Part shown: one piece after another, positions 34,639 to 44,559 of the stretch
How positions within the stretch are numbered: position 1 is the first letter of the stretch
Layout: each line of letters begins with the position of its first letter
NCBI GenBank assembly: GCA_003339415.1
Contig: PDHQ01000022.1
Coordinates: 124,001-188,000, forward strand
Reading direction: 5' to 3'
Length of the DNA stretch: 64,000 nucleotides
DNA from: Ophiocordyceps camponoti-saundersi (nom. inval.)
Lineage: Eukaryota; Ascomycota; Sordariomycetes; Hypocreales; Ophiocordycipitaceae
Translations under genes and position numbers: made by a program
Notes under the pieces: model-generated
Database searches by the model: none
What the model was told of the DNA's origin: nothing
The model's input: the letters and a program-made list of their open reading frames with translations, nothing else

Positions 34639-37104
34639 ATGGCTGCCGAAAAGGCCACCGTCGTCTCTGGGGCTGACGTCGGCGGCGGGCTCAGAAAGCG
34701 TCCCGTTGCCGAGCCCCGGGGACCTCCATCCCCTCGTGTCCCCCAGCCTGACGTCGGGGCGAAGACCCCCCAGGTAAAGGTTAGGCCTCACACGGCGCCC
34801 TCCGAACTTATCATCCGCTGACCATCGCGCAGCAAGTCGGTCTTCTAGATGTGCTCTACGAGTGGGAGCCCGTTTTTGCCCCTGTCATCTTCACTCTGCT
34901 TGCCTTCGCCACGCGACTGTGGAAGATTGGCCTCAGCAACATCGTTACTTGGGACGAAGCTCAGTATGTCTCTCATCTTATCTATTCTGTCGCTGTAATT
35001 GCTGATGAATTCGCGCACTCCCAGCTTTGGAAAATTCGGCAGTTACTATATCAAGCATGAATACTACTTCGACGTCCACCCTCCCCTCGGCAAGATGCTC
35101 GTCGGCCTCTCCGGTGTCCTTGCCGGCTACAATGGCTCTTTCGAGTTCAAGTCGGGCGAAAAGTATCCTGAAGATGTCGATTTCGCCTTCATGCGCGCCT
35201 TTAATGCCCTCTTCGGCATCGTCTGTGTGCCCATGGCCTACTATACGGCTCGCGAACTCCATCTGCGCCGTCCGGCCGTTTGGTTAGTCGCCCTCATGGT
35301 TCTCTGCGAGAATTCGTATACGACCATCAGCCGATTCATCCTGCTCGACTCTATGTTGCTCTGCGGCACCGTCGCCACCGTCTTTTGCTGGGCTAAGTTT
35401 CACAACCAGCGTAACAACAGCTTCGAGCCAGAGTGGTTCTTTTGGCTCTTCATGACCGGCGTCAGCATCGGATGTGTCTGCAGCGTGAAGCTTGTCGGCC
35501 TCTTCGTCACTGCGCTCGTTGGCCTGTATACCGTTGAGGACTTATGGAATAAGTTTGGTGATACCAAGATGCCCATGGTAAGCCGGTCCTCCCTCTTTGA
35601 TAAACCGTTGACGGCCATCTGACATGCTTCGACAGACTACGCTAGGCGCCCACTTCGTCACTCGCGTTGTTGGGCTCATCGTCGTGCCCTTCCTCATCTA
35701 CCTGCTGTCCTTCGCCCTCCACTTTGCCATCCTTGACAGGACAGGCCCCGGCGACGCTCAGATGAGTTCGCTTTTCCAAGCTAACCTCAAGGGCACCGAG
35801 GTCGGCAGAGACAGCCCTCTAGAGGTAGCCATTGGCTCGCGCGTCACGCTCAAGAACATGGGCTACGGCGGCGGCCTGCTACACTCGCACGTCCAGACGT
35901 ATCCTGAGGGTTCGCAGCAGCAGCAGGTTACCTGCTACCACCACAAAGACGCCAACAACGATTGGTTCATCTACCCGAACCGCGGCGAGCCAGAGTACGA
36001 TAATGAGTCAAAGGAGCTGCGCTTCATCGGCGATGGATCCACGGTCCGCCTGATCCACGCTCAGACCGGCCGCAACCTGCACTCGCACGACATTTCAGCA
36101 CCCATGACGAAGGCTGACAAGGAGGTTTCGTGCTATGGCAACCTGACCATCGGCGACAGCAAGGACCACTGGAAGATCGAGGTAGTGCGCGACGCTGCCT
36201 CGCGGGACCGCAGCAGGATCCGCACCTTGACCACGGGCTTCCGCCTCAAGCACGAGGTCATGGGCTGCTATCTCCGGGCCGGGAACAAGAACCTGCCTCA
36301 ATGGGGCTTTAGGCAGATCGAGGTCACCTGCACCAAGGACAATAACCCTCGGGACACATACACGCACTGGAACGTCGAGGCTCACACTAATGAGAAGTGT
36401 AAGTTTTGCTGGCTGTCAAGGGAATGGATGAAGAGAGCTGACCTTTGTTCTACTACGCAGTGCCCCCAGGCGACCCCGGCGTCTACAAGTCTCCTTTCTT
36501 CCATGACTTTGTCCATCTCAACGTGGCCATGATGACATCTAACAACGCTTTAGTGCCCGACCCCGACAAGCAGGACGATTTGGCCTCACAGTGGTGGCAG
36601 TGGCCCTTTTTACACGTCGGCCTTCGCATGTGCGGCTGGGACGATAACATCGTCAAGTACTTTTTGCTGGGCAACCCGTTCGTCTACTGGGCCACTACGG
36701 CTGGCCTGGGCATCGCCGGCATCGTCGTGACATGGTATTTGTTACTGTGGCAGCGCGGCGTTAAGGCTCTGAGCCGTAAAGAGGTTGACCAAGTGCATTA
36801 CTCTGCCATCTATCCCGCGGCCGGATGGTTTCTGCACTATCTGCCATTTGTCGTCATGGCCCGCGTCACCTACGTGCACCACTACTATCCCGCGCTGTAC
36901 TTTGCCATCCTGACATTCGGCTTCCTCGTCGACTGGTTCGTGAGGAATCGGGGCAGGGCGACGCAAAGTGTGGTGTACGGAATCCTGTACGCTGTCATAA
37001 TCGGCCTATATGTCTTGTTTATCCCCATCTGCTGGGGGATGGCGGGCTCGAACAAGCAGTACAGCTATCTGAAGTGGTTTGACAACTGGCGCATCTCTGA
37101 CTGA
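34639..37104 (+). CDS. PMT2: Dolichyl-phosphate-mannose--protein mannosyltransferase, PMT2 family
   Basis: Five exons: 34639-34773, 34833-34963, 35025-35577, 35636-36398 and 36461-37104 (741 aa). All splice sites are canonical and phases agree. The catalytic DE lies in TWDEAH (residues 86-87), a motif split by intron 2. Transmembrane segments flank three MIR repeats (VAIGSRVTLKNMGYGGGLLHSH, LRFIGDGSTVRLIHAQTGRNL, TGFRLKHEVMGCYLRA). Motifs FGKFGSYYIKHEYYFDVHPP and LVGLSGVLAGYNGSFEF mark the PMT2 subfamily. The enzyme transfers mannose from dolichyl-phosphate to Ser/Thr in the ER lumen, normally as a PMT1-PMT2 dimer; it is usually essential in filamentous fungi. The Ser/Thr-rich protein at 4.7-6.2 kb is the kind of substrate it modifies. 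Confidence 0.93.
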
Positions 37105-37520
37105 TAGGCTGTGGTCTGCCTTGCTTGCCTCCTAGAGGGGGACGACAACGATCCGAAAAAGAGGAAAAGAAAGAAAGAAGGGTGAGAAAATCCGGAACGC
37201 CGCTGGCCACGGCATCCGACGGTGAAGCAGAAACGAAGAAAATGGCGGGACTTAATGATGAAGAAGGCGTACAATGTACAAGAGTGCAGATACGGATTCT
37301 CGGACAAAGTTGATGTTTCCTCGCATATCTGACATGGGCAGCGACTCGAGGCCAGCCGTTATTGTACATTACGCATTATTGCTGCAATGAAAGCAGAGAT
37401 TCCCCCCTTCTCAAGACCAGTATCTCTAGTTTCTGAGGAAGAGAGGAAAAAGGGAATTTTGGGAAGAGGGGGGAGAACAGACAGGGGTATCATGTTCCGG
37501 TCGTAGAAGCAAGTAAGCTT
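37105..37520. other. Intergenic between convergent PMT2 and Rab genes
   Basis: 416 bp holding the two 3'UTRs. It is A/G-rich near 37150-37190 and 37440-37480. No gene or clear terminator structure is seen. Confidence 0.55.
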
Positions 37521-38252
37521 TCAGCAGCAGCCGCCTCCATCCGACTTGTTTGGGTCGCCGGTCAACTTGACCTGGCGGCTGGCGGCGGCGCCCGGCCCTT
37601 TGACGCCTGATCGCCTATCACTGAGGTCATACTTGCCTGCTTGAATATTCTGGAATATCCTCTCGGCGACCCTCATGAAGGCCTTTTCCACATTCTCGCC
37701 GCTCTTTGCGCTCGTCTCGACATACTCCATGACGCCGTTGCGCTTGGCCCACGTCTCGGCCTCTTCCCTGGTGACCTCCCTTTTGTTGTGGTCCTGTTGG
37801 GTGAGGTCAGCCTTATTGCCGACAAGGACGACGACGATGTCGGGCTCTGCGATTTGACGGAGGTCGTTAAGCCAGTCCGTGACGTGCTGAAATGTGTTTT
37901 TGCGGGAGAGATCAAAGACTAGAAGGGCGCCGCTCGCGCCCCGGAAGTACGAGCGGGTGACAGACTTGTAAGTCTCCTGGCCGGCCGTATCCCAGAGACT
38001 GAGCTTCATGTGCTTCTGAGGCGTATCGCGCGGAGGCTCGGGCAGGCCGTTGCTTTCCGCCGTCGACGAGCTGGGCTTGGAATGGGGAGGACCGACGGGG
38101 ACGATGCGCGAGCCGAATTCGACACCAATGGTAACATCGTGATGTGAGGAGAAGCGGCCTTCGCAGAGACGTATCGTGAGACTTGACTTGCCACAGCCGG
38201 AGTCGCCTATGCAGACCAGCTTGGCGATGTAGTCCCACGGGGACGATGCCAT
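37521..38252 (-). CDS. Rab-family small GTPase (Rab4/Rab14-like) with an inserted loop
   Basis: Single exon, 243 aa. The G motifs are complete: GDSGCGKS (16-23), the switch I/effector region DVTIGVEFGSRIV, WDTAGQE, NKAD and ETSAK. The C-terminus GGGCC carries the geranylgeranylation cysteines. The sequence after the P-loop (SSLTIRLCEGRF, TIGVEFGSRI) is closest to the Rab2/4/14 branch, as in S. pombe Ypt4, implying endosomal recycling traffic. Unusually, about 25 Ser/Pro-rich residues (from PPHSKPSSS to PRDTPQK) are inserted between beta-2 and beta-3, immediately before switch II. No intron is needed; the frame is continuous and the insertion codon use looks normal. Confidence 0.88.
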   Translation of the reverse strand: MASSPWDYIAKLVCIGDSGCGKSSLTIRLCEGRFSSHHDVTIGVEFGSRIVPVGPPHSKPSSSTAESNGLPEPPRDTPQKHMKLSLWDTAGQETYKSVTRSYFRGASGALLVFDLSRKNTFQHVTDWLNDLRQIAEPDIVVVLVGNKADLTQQDHNKREVTREEAETWAKRNGVMEYVETSAKSGENVEKAFMRVAERIFQNIQAGKYDLSDRRSGVKGPGAAASRQVKLTGDPNKSDGGGCC

Positions 38253-39227
38253 GAGCGGAGGCGGACAGGGGGGGAATAGAAGTCGTAGACGTCGAGGCGA
38301 TGGCGGGGGAGGGACTGTTCTGTATATGGTGGTATTTAGGAGTGAACGAGAAGAGAAGCAGCCAGTCGTTCTCTACTCGGTAGCCAAAAAAGGAGATGGC
38401 ATCAGAGGGGAGAGATGAGTTCTCTTTTTCACCCCTTATTATTATTGCCTTCGATATTCCAGGCAGCGAGATGGTTGAAGCCAAGTCAGTCAATGGATGA
38501 TGCTCGTCGTCGTGACGCTGACAAAGGGTGCGCTAGTAAAGGGTACTTGGGCCGAGCGCGTGGCCTGAGGCACGTGCCGCGGGATCTGGTGAGGCTTGTG
38601 AGAAGGCAGAAGTACCAGGTACCTGAAGGAGATGAAATCACGGGCGAGACACAGGATCCTGTGGCGCATCTCAGCTGAGCCGATAAAGAATTCTCTAGGG
38701 TAGGTCTTTAGGCTGCGTGCGCAAGAGTCGCAGGGCCGTCGGTGTTAGGAATAGCTTGTCCTCCTATGGTGTATGTATGTAAGAAGACTGGTAGATGCGA
38801 ACGCGCCTCTCTAGCACCGCTTGCGCCCTCCTGGGGGCTGGAGACGGCGTGGCGTCGCTACCTTGCGGTACTTTGCCGCATGCGGGGTCTCATGTGGGGC
38901 TGAGCGTACCCGTCGAGTCACCGCCTCATACCCTGACGGTGGATCTGCCTGACGACCTCAAGGCTTATGACCTCCGGCTCCGACATCGAAAGCCTGACTT
39001 CGCCTTTGACTCTATCCTCCCTCTCCCCCCTTTCCATCTCGGCCGCTCCCTTTTCCCTACGCGCTCGCTCTCACCCTCCCTCTTGAGATATACTTCTTCA
39101 AATCGCCGGGGCACCATTCGCCAGTCCCCGCTTTCGGACGCCGCCGTCGCCGGCACTTGCGGCTCGAGCAAAGCACTCCGTGAGGGCGGGCAGTTGGCCA
39201 ACGGGGAAAACGAAACACTGAAGGAAG
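38253..39227. promoter_or_regulatory. Divergent Rab/CTL promoter region
   Basis: 975 bp upstream of both the Rab and the choline-transporter-like gene. It contains a CACGTG palindrome near 38571 and CT-rich sequence near 39010-39080 that probably forms the CTL leader. An open frame from 38795 overlaps the CTL start but encodes no recognisable protein. Confidence 0.5.
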
Positions 39228-41490
39228 ATGTTCTCCGAGTGTGCGTTCGCTGGAGACCTTGATGCCGCCGCGCTTTTACTGATGTCTGTCGCCTCGCCCA
39301 GATGCCTCACGCTTTCTAGCCCAGTCACAGTCGAGGCTGTCTACCCTCGACAACGACCACCCTTCGCGACCTAACGACTGGCCCTCATCAAGACCAGGCC
39401 GCTCGCAGCGAGACGCGGCACGAGTAAATTCGCAGGCGAGGACGATCCTTTCGCGCGGCAACCCATACCAGCAAAACGGAACCGGCTCTCGCTTCGGCCA
39501 CCTGGGCTTTGCGTCGCGCATCTCGGCCGCTCAAGACGCCCCTCTCTTCCACAGCACCCTAGACGAATTTCGCGAAGAGGACGATGAGGAGGAGCGCGAA
39601 CGCGAGGCCGCGGACCTCTTCGCCCTGCAGCGCTCCCGGCGCGTGGCGGCCGCAAGCAAGCTGGCCGAGAGCGCAGAGTCGGCCGCCAGTCACGCCTCGA
39701 TGGGCGAGAGCAGCGGAGGGCATCCTTACTCGAGTCACGCTATGGCTCGCGGTATCAAGAGCAGCTGGAATGGAGCCCGGAGCACACATCGGCGGCTGTC
39801 GTCGCATGACGGCCCGATAGAGGATGACACCAGTCAAGGCAAGGGTAAAATGGTGGATATCGGGCTGGAGTCGCAGGAGGACGCTGACGCCGATCCGCCC
39901 GAGTCTCTGCTTGGTGGGGAGGCGCCTGCTGATCCCAATAGTCTCTTCAGAACAGCATCGGAGCAGGAGCCTTTTATCTCCAAGAGAAGTTCAATCGACT
40001 CGGAAGCCGACTACGACGAGCGCCATCAGTCCCACGTTGAACCGGAGAACCCTATCCCGGTGGAGGGCGAGCTATTCAGACATGACCCTTTCTTCGCCTG
40101 GATCTTCCTCATCAGCCTGGCAGGCATGATGTCTACATTTATCCTCGTTTGGCTGCATACATCGCCGCGCAAGAGCCCCGTCGGCGACACGATTTACACG
40201 ACACTGCAAAAGTCGTTTGACATGCTGGCCATCGACACCGTCGTGTCAATCTTCGTGTCGCTGATATGGCTGGCGGCCCTGCGATCCTTTGTCAGGCCGC
40301 TCGTCAGCGTTATCCTGGTGGCGGTGCCCGTCATCATGCTGTCCTTTTCCCTCTACTCTTTCATTTCGTCCTTTCAGGGTCGGACGCACGGCGCTAGCGT
40401 CCAGGACAGCTTGATGCGATGGATGTCGCTGGTGCCGGCCGGCGCTTGTGTCCTGTGGCTCTGGCTCGTCGTCAAGGGCCGTCAGGCCATCCAACAGGCC
40501 ATCGAGATGCTGCAATTTTCGTCCAAGATCCTGGCGCAGAATCCGGGACTGCTGGCTGTCGGATTTGGATGCCTGGGGCTGATTGTGCTCTGGACGTGGG
40601 CCTGGCTGGCTATGTTTACCCGTGTCTTCATGGGCGGCTACTTCTCCAAGTCTTTGGTGCGTTTCGTGATTCAGCTGTCGAGCTGGTGGCTCGGCGCGGC
40701 CTTTATCCTCATGTATCTATGGACTCTGGCCGTCATCAACGCGGTGCACCGGGCGACGACGGCGGCGACGGTATCGCAGTGGTACTTTCACCGCAACGCA
40801 GGACCGGTGACGCCCTCGCGTGATATCGTGACGGCGGCGCTGGGCCACGCGACGACGACGATGTTCGGCAGCATTTGCCAGTCGACGCTGCTGGCGCTGC
40901 TACTCCGCGCGCCGCTGCTATTTCTGCCGCGACGAGTTGGCGTCGGCTTGGCCAACGTGGCGGCATTTTGGGTGCCGACGCCGATGATGGCGCTGACGAA
41001 CCCGCTGACGGTGACGTATTCGGCCATCCACTCTCAGGCCCTGGCGACGTCGGCGCGGGGGCTGGACCGGATGGACGTGGTGGCACCTACGATGGCGACT
41101 ACGACGCTGACGCCTCGGGCGCTTAGGGCGCGTGGCGGAGCAGCCAGCGGCCTGCTTCCCTACCGGCTGGCGAAGTTGCTGCTGGTGGCGACGCGGTTCG
41201 CCATGGCAACGGGCCTGGGTTTCGCAGGATGGGTCATGACGGCAAAGAGGCTGCAGATCCAGATGCCGGACGGCATGGGGGTGCGCGGGTCTGCGTATGC
41301 CTACGTGGTCGGCATCATGGCTAGCTTCATCGGCTACTCCGTTATGGGCGCGATGGAGGGTATCCTCAGTGGAATCGTCGATGCCGTCCTCATCTGCTAC
41401 GGAAGCGAGCGACGGATGGAGAGGGGGCAGGGTCGGTTCTGTCTCGAGGCGGCCTATCTGTTTGGTGAGGGGAGGCCGGGCGAGGTTTGA
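39228..41490 (+). CDS. Choline transporter-like (CTL/SLC44, Pns1-type) membrane protein
   Basis: A 13-nt first exon (39228-39240, ATG TTC TCC GAG T) is joined to 39302-41490 through a 61-nt intron (GTGCGT...CCCAG, CTGAT branch), giving 733 aa. This yields the N-terminus MFSEYASRFLAQSQSRLS, a plausible conserved start. A disordered acidic N-terminal domain (about 260 residues) is followed by around ten membrane spans in the CTL (PF04515) pattern, for example FFAWIFLISLAGMMSTFILVW and VIMLSFSLYSFISSF. The conserved C-terminal half includes VSQWYFHRN and RDIVTAALGHATTTMFGSICQSTLL. Yeast Pns1 is a plasma-membrane member with no established transport role. Models that start at the GTG near 39643 would lose over 130 residues. 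Confidence 0.85.
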
Positions 41491-42088
41491 GGGAGTCGTG
41501 TATCCGTAGGAGTTGTTGTTATTAGCGATAGCTTTTTGGGTGTAGGTTAAGCTCCTTCTTTTCCCTCTTTTAACAGAGAAAGAATCCTTACGGGAGAGAG
41601 GTAAAAGGGGGAAGACAGAGAGAGGAATTGGTAGACAGAGGGCTTCGGCTGATTTCGGTGTGGCTGAAGTCTCATCAGGGCGGCAACGTGACGAATGACG
41701 ATGATGCACGATGACGATGATCGATAATAATGGAGGATGACTCATCAAAGATGACGGACCGCCTCCGCCCCCGCCTCGACTCCGCCACAGATGCCCCTCT
41801 CACCTGTTGCGTAAGGCGCTGTACGAATAGGCTATAGTGGATGGTGCTCACGGAGCTTGGAAGGGCACCGACTTCGCTTCCTTTCTTTCGTCATCTCTTC
41901 TTACGACACCCTAGAAACGAACAGCCTGAGGGAAGAATCAAAACACGATCGATATCCTTGCACGAACCCTCATCGATCCTCCTCGAAAGAACATCGTCAA
42001 AGGGAGATAAATCCGAATAAAGAAGCCCCTCCCTTCCCTCTCCTCCCGCGGACCATCTCCGCGTTCGTCCGCCAGTACCTACTAAACG
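41491..42088. other. Intergenic, no gene seen
   Basis: 598 bp between the CTL gene and the WW-domain gene. It has repeated ATGACGATGA-type sequence near 41695-41725 and a pyrimidine-rich leader upstream of 42089. Confidence 0.55.
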
Positions 42089-43167
42089 ATGGCCGACTAC
42101 GCTCCGCCCATGGGGCCTCCGCCTCCGAAAGCTCCAGAGGTGCCGGCTGGATGGGTAGCGCGCTGGAACGACCAGTACAAAGAATGGTGCGACAAAGGAA
42201 ACCTCCCCTTACTCGGTCTTTGATTCGTCCCGTTGTGATTCTCTGACAAGTAACGAGAGAGACGAGGAGATTACAGGTTCTACGTCAACGTGTACACCAA
42301 AAAGTCGCAGTGGGAGAAGCCAACGGCTCCAGTTTTCCCCGCGAGCGAGAATGGGCCTGACGATCCTCCCCCGGGATACGAGCCGGGAAGCGGACCTGCC
42401 CCCACAGACACCAAGAAGAATCCGTACGACGATCATCGCTCTACGGCTCCTCATCATGCTGGTCCTTCCGAGGACGACGATGCGAAACTGGCTGCCAAGC
42501 TGCAGGCGGAGGAGGATGCCAGGGCACGGTACGCCAGTCCCGGTGCCGGCGCCGGCTCGTACTCTGGTCCCGGAGCGCAGTACGGCCAGCAAGATCAGTA
42601 TCCGCAGGATCTGCCGCCTCGCGGTGACAAGGCCAAGGGCGGTATTCTAGGCAAGCTCTTCGGCAAGGGCAAGGCCTCGGCCGGTGGCGGTGCTGGGTAT
42701 GGTGCTGGATACGGTGGCTATAGCCCGCAGCCGCAGCAGCAGCAGGGCTACTATGCGCCGCCTATGCAGTACGGCGGACCTGCCGGCCAGCCGCCCATGG
42801 CAGGTTACGGACCTCCACAGCAAGGCTACGGATACGGTGGCTACAGCCCGCAACCGGGATATGGGCCTATGCAATCGCAGGCGCCGGCCAAGAGGCCCGG
42901 AATGGGGGGTGCGATGCCCATGGCGCTCGCTGGAGGTGCCTTGGGTATGGGCGCTGGACTGCTGGGCGGCGGCTTCATGGCGCATGAGATGCACGAGCGT
43001 GATGAGGCGTACGAGGAAGGATATCGTGAGTCGATCGCCCCTTTCCAAATTCCCCTGCGTCACTGCCTGGTTTTCGTTGACACTGCACTGTAGAGGATGC
43101 TCATGCGGACGACTTCGGCGGCGGCGACGACTTTAGCGGTGGCGATTTCGGCGGTGGCGATTTTTAG
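42089..43167 (+). CDS. WW-domain protein with Gly/Pro/Tyr-rich body
   Basis: The exons are 42089-42186, 42277-43025 and 43094-43167 (306 aa). The first intron (GTGCGA...TTACAG) interrupts the WW domain. The WW domain covers about residues 16-48 (VPAGWVARWNDQYKEWFYVN... QWEKP), with both tryptophans and the central aromatic pair. The rest is Pro/Gly/Gln/Tyr-rich, with repeated GYGGYSPQP units. A glycine-zipper-like hydrophobic stretch follows (MALAGGALGMGAGLLGGGFMAHEM). The C-terminus is acidic, with GGGDDF/GGGDF repeats. WW domains bind proline motifs. Related fungal proteins are uncharacterised, so no process is assigned. Confidence 0.83.
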
Positions 43168-43318
43168 GCGCGAGGAGGGACAGGAGGGTATCACAAAGAA
43201 AGACATGTGTCTGTATGGATATCGGGAATGGCGCAGGTATGAGTCTTGTAGTAAGCCGGTCTAGGCATTCTAAACACTTGATGTGACGGGTCATGAGAGG
43301 CGCTCGTGTCCAGCACAA

Positions 43319-44213
43319 TCATCTGTGTACACCCTGCTGCCTCGGCGGACCGTCGGCATCGGCCGGCGGAGCTGGCGCGTCCTTTTTCTTGGAGCCGGCT
43401 AGGAAAGCAGCCATGTCGAAATCGCCGAGGGGGTTGCCGGACGTGGGGCCGGCGCCGCCCATGATGCTGGCAACGGGACCGCCTTTGCGCTGCTGGGCCT
43501 CGAATTCGGCTTTTATCTCGGGGTCCACTGGAGGCTTGTGAGTTTGGATCAAGATGAGTATCTTCCGAAAAGGGGTCAGGGATGCGTACTGTTGTCCATT
43601 AGGTAGGGCATGCCAAAGACCATGAGCATACTTGCGAGACCCATAAGGATCATGGGACTTTTGAGGATGCCGAGAACGGAGACTGCAAGAAAGGAATCAG
43701 AGTCAGCTCAGCCAACTGAGAGTAGATGATCAAAAAAGAAGGGGAGGAGAGGAACAAGGACATACATCCCGGCCTCTCAACGAAGTAAACCTTTGTCCCA
43801 AGCGTTCTCAACTCAAATCCCGGTCCGACGACGCCCCTAACAATCGCCAAAACCTCCCCCTTATTGGCCCAATCGTTGCCACGAAATGTCTCCCACGCAG
43901 CCGCATGCTCCTCCTCCCCCGCCTCCCCATCACGACGACCGACGTCGACGCGGAGCGGGCGAAAGGCAAGCGACGGGCAGTGGATCTCAACCAGGTACGA
44001 GCCCGGAGAGAGATCCTGGAACACGAAGGCGTTGGAGGCCGTCAGCGGCGCCGAGAGGTGCGTCCCTTGTGATGAGACTGTCGCGTGCGTCCTTGATGGG
44101 AGAGTGTTGGCGTTGGGGAGCGGGGGGAGGTAGAGCGTTAGCTTTGTTGTTGCTGCTGTTGCGAGGGGGAGGAGGAGCGTGATCGATAGTAGGGTTCGGA
44201 GATGGAGGCGCAT
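43319..44213 (-). CDS. EMC7: ER membrane protein complex subunit EMC7
   Basis: The exons are 44213-43766, 43682-43590 and 43527-43319 (249 aa). The introns start GTATGT and GTACGC. A signal peptide (MRLHLRTLLSITLLLPLATAA) leads into a lumenal beta-sandwich domain (LTASNAFVFQDLSPGSYLVEIHCP, FELRTLGTKVYFVERPG). One membrane span follows (MILMGLASMLMVFGMPYLM) and then a cytosolic tail that begins MDPEIKAEFEAQQ. This is the EMC7 (yeast Sop4) layout. The EMC inserts tail-anchored and multi-span proteins into the ER membrane. The gene is convergent with the WW-domain gene (about 150 bp apart). Confidence 0.9.
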
Positions 44214-44559
44214 TGTGGGAGGTTTGTGCTGTCTTTTGCTGTGCTGGCTTGGTGATGATGGGGATGCTGGCGGTTGGATTTGGCTTGGGAGGGTGGATGC
44301 TGAGTAATTAGCTGGGTTCGGGACGGGGACCCTAACCCTAGTGCCCTGAGAGATACGATTCGGTATGGAGGGAAGCTTGGTTTACGATGTGCCTGATGCA
44401 GAGTAGAATTATTATCTCCTCTACCGGAGACTATTAATCTTTCTATCTTTCTAACTAAGGAAGAGCTTGACTCTCTGAAAGTTTATCTAGCGTGATAGAC
44501 TTACCTACTGCTTGCCATGAGGCTACCATCTGACGACTCAACAGACAAAGGAAAACGAC
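44214..44559. other. Intergenic, short telomere-like motif
   Basis: 346 bp between EMC7 and the peroxidase stop. It contains CCCTAACCCTA near 44330, too short to count as an interstitial telomere. No gene is seen. Confidence 0.5.

Noticed and set aside
38795..39262. 155-codon ORF upstream of the choline-transporter-like gene
   Set aside because: It overlaps the 13-nt first exon of that gene in another frame and shows no protein-like features; it is leader sequence.
39643..39645. GTG as start of the choline-transporter-like protein
   Set aside because: The frame stays open and protein-like upstream to a good acceptor at 39301, and a spliced ATG exon at 39228 fits in phase.
44329..44341. CCCTAACCCTA as an interstitial telomere
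   Set aside because: Under two full repeats with no extension; expected by chance at this scale.
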